From NCBI GenBank assembly GCA_958430865.1, contig CAUDNR010003323.1:1-47096 (forward strand): 47,096 bases of DNA, given 5' to 3'. Shown in pieces: positions 1 to 12,059 of this stretch; position 1 is the stretch's first letter, and each line of letters begins with the position of its first letter. The position numbers were made by a program, and so were the translations under genes. The notes under the pieces were generated by a model. It ran no database searches. It saw only the letters and a program-made list of their open reading frames with translations, and was not told the DNA's origin. This DNA is from Entrophospora sp. SA101 (lineage: Eukaryota; Glomeromycota; Glomeromycetes; Entrophosporales; Entrophosporaceae).

Positions 1-151
1 GGGTTTGATTGAAGTAAGTATTAAAGTTGAGATCTACAAAGCTGTTTATAAATATATTTAATCAACGTTTTATTATTGTTAATTATTTAATATTATATAG
101 GCGAAATAAGTATTAGTCAAGATCTATGAAGTTTGCAAAACGAATGTTTTA

Positions 152-600
152 TCAATCATTCAATAATATAGGCGGGAGTACTAATATGTCACAAATTCCG
201 TACCTATTCCGTACCTTATATGCGGGTTCAAAGCATACCTTTTCAGTATGTTGCAAATTCCGTACCCTATTCCGTACCTTATAGACAGAACCAAAAAGTA
301 CCTTTTCAGTATTAGTATTAGTATGTTGTAATTCTGTACCTATTCCGTACCTTATACACGGAATCAAACCGTACCTTTCAGTATGTTATAAATTCCATAC
401 TTATATACGGAATCAAAAAGTATGTTACAAATTCCGTACCTTATATGCGGAATCAAAACATACCTTTTCAGTATTATTATTATAATTTTCTTAATTCCGT
501 ACATTTTCCATATACATCCATAAATTGCATTACATTGATAAATTTCAAAACGTAGATTAAATACATCCATTCCGTATCTAAAAATTTATTCCGTATCAAA
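152..600. repeat. Degenerate satellite built on TTCCGTACCTTATA
   Basis: The words ATTCCGTACC, TTATATACGG and GGAATCAAA recur every 30-60 bases, partly as inverted pairs (TTCCGTA against TACGGAA). Any open frames here are translations of the repeat and show no family signature. Confidence 0.7.
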
Positions 601-650
601 TATAGTAATAGGGAAATTCTTATACATTCCGTATGTTTATTTTCTATAGG

Positions 651-849
651 GCATAAAAATCAGATTAATATCAATGTAGAATCTATTATTAATAGACTTA
701 CAAGTGAAAAAGATTTTCCAATAGAAGATGATCCTGAAGATGAAATTCAACCATTAAAAATTGATGAAACTGAGGAATTACAAATGGTATTTAATCTCCA
801 AGCTGAGATTGAGTTTAATACAGCACTTCAGGAGTTCCTAAGGGATTAG
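651..849 (+). pseudogene. C-terminal fragment, possibly of a pogo/Tigger-like transposase
   Basis: An open frame of about 66 codons ends at TAG 847-849. It is strongly acidic (a run of E/D around EDDPEDE) and ends in a helical stretch (NLQAEIEFNTALQEFLRD). The segment may start at a splice acceptor (CTATAG at about 645-650), but nothing recognisable lies upstream because the satellite begins there. Acidic tails of this kind follow the DDE domain in CENP-B/Tigger-like proteins, but no catalytic residue is present, so the family is a guess. It is best read as the surviving 3' end of a transposon gene. Confidence 0.35.
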
Positions 850-910
850 AATTCATATAATAAATTTTTTTTTCTTTAATTTATTTATATATTATTATTT
901 TTTATTGTTA

Positions 911-1215
911 CATGTATAAATTTAGAAGTTCTTTAGAACAACTAACTACCTTTTGAGATCCTTTCATGTAATTAATATAACATCTATGTACAATAATAAA
1001 AATTGTATTTGGTGTATATATATATATATTATGCCTTGCAACTAACCAAATAAATAAGAAAAATATTAATATATATATGTGTGTGCATGTATAAATTTAG
1101 AGTTTTTTAGAACAACTACCTTTTGAAATCCTTTCATGTAATTAACAAATCATATAACATCTATGTACAGTAATAAAAAAACTGTAGTCAGTGTATATAT
1201 ATTATAAATCAAATA

Positions 1216-1248
<33 letters not shown>

Positions 1249-1480
1249 AAATTTAAAGATATTTTAGAATGACTAACTTTTGAAATCCTTTCATGTAATT
1301 AACAAATTATATAACATCTGTGTACAGTAATAAAAAAATTGTATTCAGTATATATTATATGTCTTATAATTGAATCAAAAGAATAAAAAAAAAATAAAAA
1401 AAAATGATAATATATATATTTTTGCATGCATAAATTTAAACAATTAACTACCTTCATGTAATCAACAAATCACATAATGT
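911..1480. repeat. Tandem repeat, unit about 157-182 bp, four decaying copies
   Basis: Copies start near 911, 1086, 1243 and 1425, each with CATGTATAAATTTA followed by a TTTTAGAA, CTTTCATGTAATTAA and ACATCTATGTACA block. The fourth copy is the most degraded. TA and GTAT microsatellites link the units. From 1480 to 2016 the sequence is low-complexity AT with several CTCTATAATGAA words and no gene that I can see. Confidence 0.75.
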
Positions 1481-2016
1481 CTACAGTTCACTTTTTCTAT
1501 AATGAACTCCTCTTTTGTCTCTGATTCATTTTTTTGTAATTAACTTCTCTCTATAATGAAGCTTCCCTTTTCTTTTTTTATAATTAATTAATTTTTCTTT
1601 ATAATGAACATCTTATAACACTCTCTATAACAAACAAAGGCATTAGAATCAATAATTAAAAATATTATATGTATATTTTTATATTTTTTCAAAATAAAAA
1701 AATAAAATTTTTGCGCACCTTGATAAATTTATATATAAAATTTGAAATCTTTGGTTCATAATGAGATCTTGCAGTTTGCGGGATTAACGGGATTATTTTT
1801 AACCAAAATAAAGTTTCCAACGAAAGGTATATTATTGCAAAATATTTTTTGGGTTTTACAACTATTTTTGATCATGTTATTTATGACATGTTTTTTCTAT
1901 TTTAAATAATTGAATTCGAACGGTCACACAATATAAAAAAGATCGCTAATCGATTTTGTCACATGTGACAAATTCAAATGTCCGCTATGCTCCGAATGAT
2001 TTAATTATGTCAGTCG

Positions 2017-2114
2017 GGGGTTTGTGTTACATACTGAATTTAACCAATCAACGTTAAATTTTCTACTAGAAGAACAAATTTGATTGGCTAAATTCAATAT
2101 GTAACACAAATCCC
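2017..2114. mobile_element. Hairpin MITE, arms about 34 bp
   Basis: The left arm (2017-2050, GGGTTTGTGTTACATACTG...) is the reverse complement of the right arm (2080-2114, ...CAATATGTAACACAAATCCC) with a few mismatches, around a 29-bp loop. Small terminal-inverted-repeat elements of this shape are abundant in this window. No target-site duplication was identified. Confidence 0.6.
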
Positions 2115-2138
2115 GCACTCAATTTCCAACACTGATGG

Positions 2139-2312
2139 TATTATATTATAAATTAACTTTTACAACACAAAACAAACTTTATCAAAGCATCATCTAATTA
2201 AATAATTTTAATTTTTATTTCTTTATAATAATCAACTTGTAAGTATTATATTATTAACTTTTACAACACAAAGTAAACTTTATCAAAATATCATCTAATT
2301 AAATAATTTTAT
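2139..2312. repeat. Direct duplication of a 70-bp AT-rich segment
   Basis: Segment 2139-2212 recurs at 2244-2312 with a few substitutions (shared blocks TTAACTTTTACAACACAAA, AAACTTTATCAAA and ATCATCTAATTAAATAATTT). It lies just beyond the 3' end of the Aha1-type gene and may include its terminator. Confidence 0.65.
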
Positions 2313-2314
2313 TT

Positions 2315-2466
2315 TTAGGAAGAACGAGAAGAAAATGTATAACCCAAAAATAAACCAGATAATACAAAAACTATTGCACCAACTATAAATACATTATTGC
2401 CCCAAATGCCCCCATCATAATCATTTTTTTTCTTTTTCTTTTTCTTTTTCTTATTATTACTATTCT

Positions 2467-2498
<32 letters not shown>

Positions 2499-4163
2499 TT
2501 ATTATATTTCTTATGAAAAGATTTAGATGAATTATTTTTTAACAAAATATCATATCCGAATACACTATTAATTGCATTCCAATAATAATTCTCCCAATTA
2601 TGCTGTACTGTGTCTACTTCTTCAACTGGAATTCCTTCTTGTGTTAAATGGATTACTGTATGGTCATTTGATTGCTCAAATCTAAGTGTGACTGTAGAAA
2701 AATGATCTTTTTTATATAGAAATAATAAATAATATATATATTATTTATATTTATTTACTAAGCATAAATTATTATTACTATTATTATTTACCTTCAGTCC
2801 AAGATTTTAGACGCCATGTTTGAACTATTTTTTCATTTGGAATCTTTAATTAAAATATTTTAAAAATTAATATCAAATAACAAATTTAATCATATTTATT
2901 TCATTCCATCATTCCATACCAATTCTAGTATTGTGCCTGTAATATTTCCATCAAATAAATTAAACTTGCTTCCAACAAGTCTAAAAATATCTGGTCTTGA
3001 TCTTGTCCAAACAGTGACACGACCTGGATCAAGCAAAGTTTCGTAGATTTGATCTGCTGAAGTTTGCATTTCAATCTTTTCATTTATTGTAGTAGTGTTA
3101 ATTTTTGTTTTAGCTGATGATGATGAAGTTGATGATGATGACAATTTAGAAGTAGTAATTTTGGAAGAAGAAGTGGTGGTGATGACTTCAGAAATATTAG
3201 TAGTGGTGACAGGAGTTGATACTGCGATTGGTTCACTAGGTGTAAGTGGTTTTTGATTGAGAACTCCAAGTTGTGATGGTTCAATATAAACATCTTTACT
3301 ATGAGCTAAAATTATAATATAATACATAATTATAATAATTGTAAATTGTATTGATAACAATATAATTAAAGATTATATATGAATAAAACAAACATACTTT
3401 CTACCATATCTTTTCCAATATTCTTGAATTTTTCTATAAGCAAAGGTGTCAAATGTTTACGAACTACTTGTTTAATAGAATCTTTCTCAGCATTATCATC
3501 ATCATTTACAGTAATCTCAAACTAAATAATTAAATAATTAAATAAATTATTAACAAAAAATTTAATTTAATTAATTAAATTTTAATACCTCACAATCAGT
3601 TTCTGAGCCCTGTAAAAGTTCAGGAATTTTAATATTCCCTGTAACCTCAGTTCCATCAGCAGTGGTGCCTATAATATATTCATGTATTTATTAAATTAAT
3701 TTGAATAAAATTTTTTTAAAGAAAAAATCATTTAATTATCATTATCAAAATTTATATCAACTAGCATACCAGACCATGTCAAATCTATTACCAAATCATA
3801 AATTGGAATCAGCTTTCCTTTCCTTTGATTCAATTCTGCATCACCATTACATTCTGTCACTTTTAAAGTTTTCACTGTTATACCTTCATGTTCTACCGAA
3901 ATATTTATAAGATTTGTTTTTAGATAATCTTTAGCCCAACTTATACAATTTTTACTTGTCCTAATAATATTTTTTTATTATTATTTAAATAATAATTCCA
4001 AGTCCAAATATATATAATAAATTTACATACCAATGCCTTTAAAAATATTAAAAATATCAATTAATACATATTATAATCAATCTTTTAGAATAATAAAGGT
4101 TTTTTTAATTAAAAGAAAAATAATCAACCCCTACCAATTATTCACATTCTTCCAATTACTCAT
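2315..4163 (-). CDS. AHA1: Aha1-type activator of Hsp90 ATPase with C-terminal membrane anchor
   Basis: Co-chaperones of this family bind Hsp90 and stimulate its ATPase. Eight exons (4135-4163, 4031-4036, 3770-3960, 3589-3668, 3398-3521, 2920-3305, 2792-2843, 2315-2706) join in frame to 419 residues. The start is chosen because it gives the conserved Aha1 beginning with NVNNWHW. Residues 1-145 are the N-terminal Hsp90-binding domain. A Ser/Thr-rich linker follows to about 218, then the SRPBCC (AHSA1) domain to about 340 with the family-typical EKIVQTWRLKSW. The tail is unusual: poly-Ser, nine Lys, then a hydrophobic span at 395-414 (VFIVGAIVFVLSGLFLGYTF) and SSRSS. Known Aha1 proteins are soluble, so tail anchoring is my inference. 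Exon 2 is only six bases. Low-complexity codon runs encode the Ser and Lys tracts. Confidence 0.88.
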
Positions 4164-4683
4164 TTTGATGAATTAAAATTTTTTTATTTCGACTAAATTT
4201 TATATATATTTCTAGAACATTCTTTAAGATATAGATTTGTGTTACAGCTCGTATGAGCTTAAGTTGGTAAATTTCTTTCTGCTTCTACTATTAATGTTGT
4301 TTTGAAGTTGCAATTAATTAATATGATCAAATACATATAGAACAATTCCAAATATGACAGAGATATTCTATTTCGTTACATAGATTGATTGGGAACACAG
4401 CCCATATTAATAAATCACACTTAAAGAGTAGAGATAGAAGTTACACTAAATGTATGATTTCCTTATATTGATTAGATTTGATGTACCACTTTTTTTATAC
4501 GTAGACCGATTATTTTTAATTTTTTAAAATTTTGTTAAAAATTTGTCAAAAAATTTTATCATCAAGATTTTTAATTACTCAAGTTCTAGAGTTGAAGAAA
4601 ATTGTTAAAAAAGAGAATTGTAAATCTTCAGAGAAAACAAAAGTCCAATTTAATGAAAATACATGCTTATAGGTTTCAACTAA
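4164..4683. other. Upstream region of the Aha1-type gene
   Basis: AT-rich sequence with no gene that I can support. It should hold the promoter and 5' UTR of the minus-strand Aha1-type gene. A small frame near 4602-4796 runs into the adjacent MITE and is not a gene. Confidence 0.4.
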
Positions 4684-4933
4684 GGATGTTAGCCGAAATG
4701 GTTTTTGAAAAAATCAATTTCGGCAAGCAATTTTGGATTTACAATATTCTTAATATCAATAGGCATAAAAAAACTACTGAGAATTTTGGCTATTGAGTTA
4801 AAGTGTTCAAATAATTTCAGATATAATTTCAACAACTAATAAAGTTGATTTCGGTAACTATGAAAACTATCTCGGCATTTTGGATTCGGCAATGATCATT
4901 TATTTAGAGAGGCAATTTCGGCTAACATGCTTA
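4684..4933. mobile_element. 250-bp MITE, TIR GATGTTAGCCGAAAT, 11-bp TSD
   Basis: The left end GGATGTTAGCCGAAAT is inverted at the right end (ATTTCGGCTAACATGC). The same 11 bases GTTTCAACTAA lie immediately outside both ends (4673-4683 and 4934-4944). An 8-11 bp duplication is typical of Mutator-like elements. The TIR core GATGTTAGCCG is shared with the element at 10417-10571. No transposase is encoded. Confidence 0.7.
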
Positions 4934-4944
4934 GTTTCAACTAA

Positions 4945-6158
4945 AACCATAAGTACTTTACATGATCCTCGTATCTATCTAATAAAAAACAACTTTTGGT
5001 AAACCTTTGATTTTTTTTTTAAATTTCAAGAACTTTGATTACAATTGATAAAAATTATTTATATTTTTATTATGTGCAATTAATTGTTTTATGATGAGCA
5101 AAACTTTTGTCCAGGGAGTTATATAATAACCATAATAATAACATTCCATTAAACATAAATTTTAAATAAAAAAGTTTGCCAACATGATTCTTTTTTAAAA
5201 TTATTTCATTATATATACAATATATGATTTTTTTAATCAATATAATCTTTATCCGTTATTATTATATCAACATCAAGGTAAAATTATTATAAAAGACATA
5301 CTAATATATAAAATTTTTTAAAAACATCTGGTAAACCAAATATCGAGAGTTTTATATTTATTAATATTTTAATTTATTATTATATGAAAAATCCGTAGTA
5401 CCACTTAGAAATATTGTCTCATTTTCTGAATATTGTCAAAGTGTGCTCATTTTTTTGAACTTATAAAATTTATAGAGTGCAATACAATTAATTACAAGGA
5501 AGAAAATGAAAATTACCTTAAAGTTCTTGTTAGTTTCTTGTAGATTTATTTTTAATAATCCAAATGCACATTATTACTATATTTTGGAATAATCACTAAA
5601 TAAAAATTTAACATTCTCATATCATTGCCACTGCTGTTATACAATCTTTTATTTTCTTTTATGTCTATCTAAACAAATAGCGATATTCTTAAAAGATTTG
5701 ATGATCTTGACCAGAGAAATAAAAATAAAGAAAGAGATGTCACTTAGATTGCATAAAAAATTATGATTCATTCTTAATTAAATTAAATAACAATCACAAC
5801 ATTTATGACGCTGATAAATTTGATTGACTTTATTCAAGCTTAAAAACACTTTTCTAGAAAATGAATGGATATTAATCATCATAGGTTCGATACTTGTTTT
5901 TGCAATTTCTTTGATAAACAAGAAATATACAAAACCCAAGGTAGTAATGGATACACAGGTAGAATCGCTAAATTAGTCATTGTCAAGGACCGATTTTATC
6001 AAGTTTGTGTAAAAAAAAAAGTTACCGCTGATCTTTTACGCGACCTAATACAGATCATTTACAAATTTGGTTAAATAATTCACACATTAATATGATAATC
6101 ATTTATTTTTTCTACACGCGAAAATAATAATAATACTAACAATAATATTAATAAACAA
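4945..6158. other. Intergenic AT-rich DNA upstream of the CHL1-like helicase
   Basis: No supported gene. A 69-codon frame (5865-6074) ends just before the helicase 5' region but has no recognisable motif, so I leave it uncalled. The last 90 bases before 6159 are A-rich, as expected for a fungal 5' UTR. Confidence 0.4.
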
Positions 6159-9100
6159 ATGACCAATACTGCTAATTATTACTGTTCTTCTTCTTTAGAT
6201 TATCTATCACCGCCTGATAGTGAATCAACCTTTCAATTTCCTTTTAAACCATACGATATTCAAATTAGTTTTATGAAGAACTTGTATCAAGTTATAGAAG
6301 AAGAAAAATTGGGGATTTTCGAAAGTCCAACTGGAACTGTGAGTTACATTAAAAAAATTATAAAATGATGATTGATTATTTGGCTAGCTATTAATTCAAT
6401 TTAATTAGGGAAAATCATTAAGTTTGATATGCGGGGCATTAAAATGGCTTAAAGATAATGAAAATAGATTTGATAAATTAACTGCTAGTGAAAATGTTTG
6501 TAATAATGAAAACAATGATTCTAAATGTAAGGATATTTTTAATTTTATTATTAAGGTTAATGGAATTGTTAATACTGATGATAATTTCGTTATAACTTTG
6601 TGTAAGTAGTACCACAATGGGTATTGGAACATCGTAAAAAACAAAACATCAAAGATGAGCTATCAAGAAAACAACGATTGAATGAACGACTGAAAAAGAT
6701 CCGAGAAAAAGAAAAGCTTGAAAGAGAGAAAAGTCAATCACAAAGAAGCCGTCATGCTAGAAAACGATTGGTTGGTGTTATATATAATTTTAAGTTACAT
6801 AATATGATCATTACTAATGAATGATTATGATAATAGAAACCAATTAAAGGATCAGAGGATAAAAATTATAAAAATTTGAATGTTAATAACACTAACAAAG
6901 ATATTGGTGATGATGATCCCGGATTAAATGTATTTCTGGTTGAAGATTATGATAGTGATGAGGATACTGAAAATCATAGTAACGATATTAATGACATTAA
7001 TGATGGCATTGTTACTGTCGTCGAAGATAATTTATCTGAGGATGTACGCGAACTTTTAAAAAGGTTGGATTTTTTAATTATTATTAAAACCTTTGTTTAT
7101 TTTTCCAATAGCGATAATAAATAAATAAAATATCCATATATTGAATTAGGTTTCAAGAAGGCAAAGATGTTGAAAATTCTGAAAAGGACAATGAAATTGA
7201 TGATGAAAATGTTCCTGATGAAACAAAAGTAATGGATTACTAAGAAATTTTAATATTATTAATCAATCATATATTTACTTCTTACATATCATGAAAATTA
7301 TAGATTTATTATTGTTCAAGAACACATTCTCAATTATCTCAATTCATCAATGAACTTCGTAAAACCGATTATGTCTCTGAATACATTAAATCTGTCTCAT
7401 TGGGTTCCCGAAATTCTTTGTGTATAAATGAAAATGTCAAGAGGTTTAATAGCATTACAAAAATTAATGATAAATGTATGGATTTGCAAAAATCTGATTT
7501 AAAAGCTGAGAAAAGATGCCCCCATCTTCCTTTTAAGGACAAATCAGGGTTTTTAGATTTCAGAGATCATGTTCTGGTTAGTAGTTTAGTTACATAATAA
7601 TAAAACATGGTTATAATTTTTGATAATTATATTTTTTTCTTTTATTATTTTAATAAATAGGCAGAAGTGCGTGATATCGAAGATTTAGCTCATCTTGGCA
7701 AAAAATTGAATACTTGTCCTTACTATGGCACAAGGAAAAGTATTAGACAATGTCAGGTATGTGGATATATTATATATATTACATATTGGTTTTTTTTTAA
7801 GAAAAAAATTATTGTACTGATTAATATTTATTTCTCTCCCAAATTATAGATTGTTACACTTCCTTATAATCTTATATTACAAAAATCTTCAAGAGAATCA
7901 ATGGGAATCTCACTTGAAAATAACATTGTGATTATCGATGAAGCTCATAATCTTATAGATACGATAACTTCTATTAACACTGTTCAAATTGATTTACCTC
8001 AAATTAGAAGAATGGGCTCACAATTATCGTCATATCTTGATCGGTATAAAAATCGTCTTTTAGGAAAAAATATCACATACATTCAGCAAATTTTATCGAT
8101 GTTACAAGCTTTGGTAAAATGTTTAAAAGCTTGGCAGAAAAAATGTGAAAACTTTGAGGAAGATAGTTATGAAGGTCTAGAGGAGGTAAAAACAGTAAAT
8201 GATTTTGTGCATTTATGGAATATTGGTCATTTAAATCTATTCAAAATCCAAAATTATTTAAAGAAAAGTCTGATTGCTCGTAAGGTAAATTAATTATATT
8301 ATATATTTCTAAAAATAAATTAAATGCTAATTTTTTATTTTTTATTTTATTTTAATAAGTTGAATGGATTTATTGAAAAGGTTGAACAATTAAATAGCGA
8401 TAATAATGATTCTTTTGTACAAGATCATGGTAATTATATACACATATATATTGTTGGTTGCGTTAATATTTCACAGCATTATATTATGCTAATTTACAAT
8501 TGGTTCTTCGTCTTTAAAAATAAGAGCATTTATCTACCATTCCATCATTAAGCCAAGTTGAAGCATTTCTTATGTCATTAACTAATGGTAATCAAGATGG
8601 TCGTGTAATACTTGGTTTCTTGCCACAACAAACATCACAGGTTACATCTTCATCATCAAAATCAGAATTAACATTATGTAAAGATACATCACCAAAGACA
8701 AAAATAAAATATATTCCTTATATAAAATATTTGCTGTTAAATCCTTCAAATCAATTTAAGGAGATTGTTCAAGAAGCTAGAAGTGTAATTTTGGCAGGTG
8801 GTACCATGGAGCCTGTAGGTTATATCCCCTCCTAAAAATATTATAATTTTATTATACATGATTTACAAGACGGTTGTATCATGTAGTAATTTTTATATAA
8901 TTAAATTTTAGGTAAATGAGTTAATCGAACAATTATTTCCATATTTACCTTCTGAAAAAATAGTTAAATTTTCATGTGGTCATATCATACCACATGAAAA
9001 TTTATTAACATTAACAGTTTCTGAAGGTCCAATGGGCGGAATTTTTGAATTTACATATGAACATCGTCAAAATGTAAAAATGGTAAAAAAGCATTTCACA

Positions 9101-10085
9101 AAATCGAAAAGGTTGTTTTATTAAGTATAATCTTTACTAAACATGTTCCCTTCTCTTCTTTCTTCTTCACCCTTCTCTCTATTTTGATTTATAGATAGAT
9201 GAATTGGGGCAAGTTATTGTAAATTATTGTAATATTATACCAGATGGTGTAATCTGTTTTTTTTCATCATATTCGTATTTAGAAAAAGTTTATAAGAGGT
9301 TCGAAACTAATGGTATATTAAAAAGAATTGAAAAACGTAAAAAGGTAAAATTTTTATTATCAATAAGAAATGATGATTGATAATTTTAATTAATTTGATT
9401 TGAATAATTTTTTTTTTAGGTTTTTCAAGAACCTCGTCAAGCTAATTTGGTTGAAAAAACTTTAAATGATTACAATCATCATATTCACACCAATTCTGAA
9501 TCACATAGAGGAGCATTATTATTATGTGTTGTTAATGGAAAGATGAGTGAAGGAATAAATTTCTCTGATAAATTGGGAAGGTAAAAAAAATATATTAAGA
9601 CTTTTAATAACAATAATAATTACGTGAGTAATTTTTTTAAATTTTGATTTGATGAATCTAGAGGTGTAATAATGGTTGGATTACCTTTTGCAAATCTTTC
9701 CTCTAATGATTTGAATGAAAAAATGAAATTTATAAGTCAATCAAAGGAAAATAATAATTCGAAACAACGTGGAATGGAATATTATTTGAATTTATGTATG
9801 AGATCAGTCAATCAATCAATTGGTAATTTATTTTTAAATGTACAATATAATATTATTATTATTTATAATTTCACTTATTTATAATTTTTTTTAATAGGTC
9901 GAGCTATTAGGCATCAAAATGACTATGCGACGATTATATTATTAGATCATCGATTCAACACAAATTTTAGGATAAGACAAAAATTACCAAGTTGGATTAA
10001 TAAAAGTGTTGTTGAATGTAAAAAATTTGGATTGACTGTTGGTAAAATTTCGACTTTTTTTAAATCAAAAAATAATAAAAATTAA
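6159..10085 (+). CDS. CHL1: ATP-dependent DNA helicase Chl1/DDX11 (Fe-S, XPD/FANCJ family)
   Basis: This superfamily 2, 5'-to-3' DNA helicase acts in sister-chromatid cohesion and replication-fork maintenance. Fifteen exons join in frame to 917 residues (human DDX11 is 906-970): 6159-6338, 6409-6526, 6607-6774, 6850-7063, 7150-7228, 7304-7576, 7661-7756, 7850-8284, 8360-8429, 8525-8814, 8912-9082, 9195-9344, 9420-9580, 9662-9822, 9898-10085. Seen: Walker A ESPTGTGKS (56-64, split by intron 1), [10 protein letters not shown] (motif Ia), four candidate Fe-S cysteines (C293, C311, C325, C363), the DEAH box ([13 protein letters not shown]406), [26 protein letters not shown] and the motif VI region [11 protein letters not shown]. 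All hallmark motifs are present and no frame is broken. Intron 2 (6527-6606) is the least certain junction; donor GTAAGG was chosen because it keeps the frame. The next feature downstream is the broken gene at 10280. Confidence 0.93.
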
Positions 10086-10279
10086 TTAGAAAGGCTGTAT
10101 ACCGTACTAGTAAATATTATCATTGCGACAACAACCTCGAATTTAATGAGCAAGAAAAGCATTTGTTGAATTATAAATAGAAGGACTACATGATTTTAAT
10201 TTTTTATATAACGTCATAATATTATTATAACGAGATGCTGTACAAGATCCATTACTAATAGGATTTATTACCATTTCCG

Positions 10280-11621
10280 TAATCTTTCATGTATAAATAG
10301 CTTCATCTTCGAATTTAAAACCATGAAAGAAGAATTTAAAAATTTAATACTTATAGATAGAGATTTCTCAATCCACTTGTATTTAATATCTGGAAATGCA
10401 TTTCGAAATGCTCGGAAGTAGTGATGTTAGCCGTTTAAAAATCCTTAGCCGGCTAAGCCGTTTACTACCTAAATTGGTAATTCTATTTCTATAACCAGAA
10501 TGTAATACGGAAATCTATTACCAAATTTAGAAATTATGTATGCAGATTATTAGCCGGCTAACATCACTACTCAAGAAGATAGGTGATAAACATTCAACAA
10601 TAAAGGTACGTTCAGATATATCATGGTATAGGACTCTTGGCAGTCTGTACTTGAAGTTTGTGGTGAAATATAGGAGTGCGTACTGTGCAAAAAAGTTAAA
10701 TCTTGCTTCTTCTGTCTGGTTATCACCCGTGATGATTGTCTTATTAAGGATTTTTGATTCGATTTCTGTGTAGTCTGTTTCAAATATCTCCTCCAGCTTC
10801 TTAACAAGAGTTTCCTGCAAAACCAATCGATCTTTTATTTGCAACAACTTTTTTATTTATATATAGGTTCTCTCTTCCACGGTCTCCTTAACATAATTTA
10901 TTGTTGAATTGAATGTGCAAATAAGGTATGGGGAATATTTATCATACATCATTTTTGTTATGATTGGTTTGTTTGGTGTAAAAATCAAAGCTTCTTGAGT
11001 CGATCGAATAACTGGACATGGTGTATCTTCACATGAAGTAGTAATATTTTGTGAGGCATCTAATGATGTCAGGTATTGTTGGGATGTACTTTGAGTAATT
11101 TCACACAATATAGTATCTTCTGAGGTATTTGATGACATCATGGTTTGTTGAACCGGACTTTATGTGTTTTCATCCTCTAAAATTTCTAGATGGTATGACA
11201 TGTCACCTTCATCCACACAATCATGGTTCGCTTTTCCACATAATCGTTTTGATTTTTAGATTTCAAAAATAGTATTAAAATCAGAATATTTATGATCATG
11301 CGAAACAGTAAAAAAAAATTTCAATTACTTTCCCACGTTTCTCCATGTAGTCTGAATCAGATGAATTGGTCTCTTCCACTGAACTTTCAGTATAACATAC
11401 TGATTTTCTTTTTCTAAGGACTTTTTCGGATGAAAAAGGCAATTTTTCTTTCCTGCAAGAAAAATCATAAATCAGTTTTGGGCATTTTTAAAAATTTAAC
11501 TAGAGTAACGACAAGTGGTGGGTGATAACCACCACCACCATCCTTATTCTTAAAACACTTACCCAGCAACATCAACAACGAATTGTTTACTTCTTTTTCT
11601 TCTATCCTGTTTGCTGTTCAT
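10280..11621 (-). pseudogene. Repetitive Glomeromycotina-type family protein, split by a MITE
   Basis: Function unknown. The frame starts at 11621 (MNSKQDRRKRSKQF, basic). The 59-nt first exon ends at 11563 (donor GTAAGTG) and the second begins with GKEKLPFSSEKVLRKRK. A Ser/Thr-rich region around 10857-11141 follows, after an in-frame TAA. The conserved C-terminal part includes LVLQETLVKKLEEIFE, ARFNFFAQYALLYF and ISERTFIVECLSPIF. There the coding sequence is interrupted by the MITE at 10417-10571. It resumes on the far side with FRAFRNAFPDIKYKWIEK, the expected continuation, and then decays. I recognise this C-terminal pattern as that of a large family in Rhizophagus but know no activity for it. 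Everything upstream of 10765 in gene order lies in the inverted-repeat arm. Confidence 0.6.
10417..10571. mobile_element. 155-bp MITE with perfect 17-bp TIRs
   Basis: The ends AGTAGTGATGTTAGCCG and CGGCTAACATCACTACT are exact reverse complements. Internal palindromes (TTAGCCGGCTAA) sit next to the ends. The element lies within the 3' coding part of the family gene on the minus strand and separates LSPIF from FRAF. No clear target-site duplication is visible. The TIR core matches the element at 4684-4933. Confidence 0.8.
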
Positions 11622-12059
11622 ATTTTAAAAAAAAATTTAAAAAAGAAGTTTGTTATTTGATCGACGTGTACAATTAATTATTTATCCTATTGGGCAGACG
11701 CGAATTGATTAAACAATTTATTTTTTGAGAGAGTCCAAGGTGACAAAACGTGGGTGTTGTTGTTTCGGTCGGTTTGGGTCTCCTAAAGAATACGTGTTAA
11801 TAATTAACCAGAGGTACTTTTTTTTATTTGTATTGATATTTTAATTTTAGCTTATAAATATTTTAATTGGAATCAAAACACGGAGCAGATCTTGCTGGAT
11901 AAATATTGATAATATTTTGCTTTGTGTAAACATTAATATTAAAATATTAATTATAATATTATAATTACATGAAGTCAAGGCAATACACCATTTAAAAAGA
12001 AACATTTCGAGTATGAAATGTTTGAACACTTTACAGCCATTCTCACATGTTCCTCATGT

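Noticed and set aside
152..570. Two minus-strand frames of about 70 codons
   Set aside because: They translate the TTCCGTACC satellite and repeat the same peptide words.
3084..3293. Minus-strand frame overlapping the Aha1 exon 6
   Set aside because: A shadow frame of the Ser/Thr-rich linker; the Aha1 frame is supported by domain and splice evidence.
5865..6074. 69-codon plus-strand frame before the helicase
   Set aside because: No motif, no homologue recognised, no splice link to the helicase frame.
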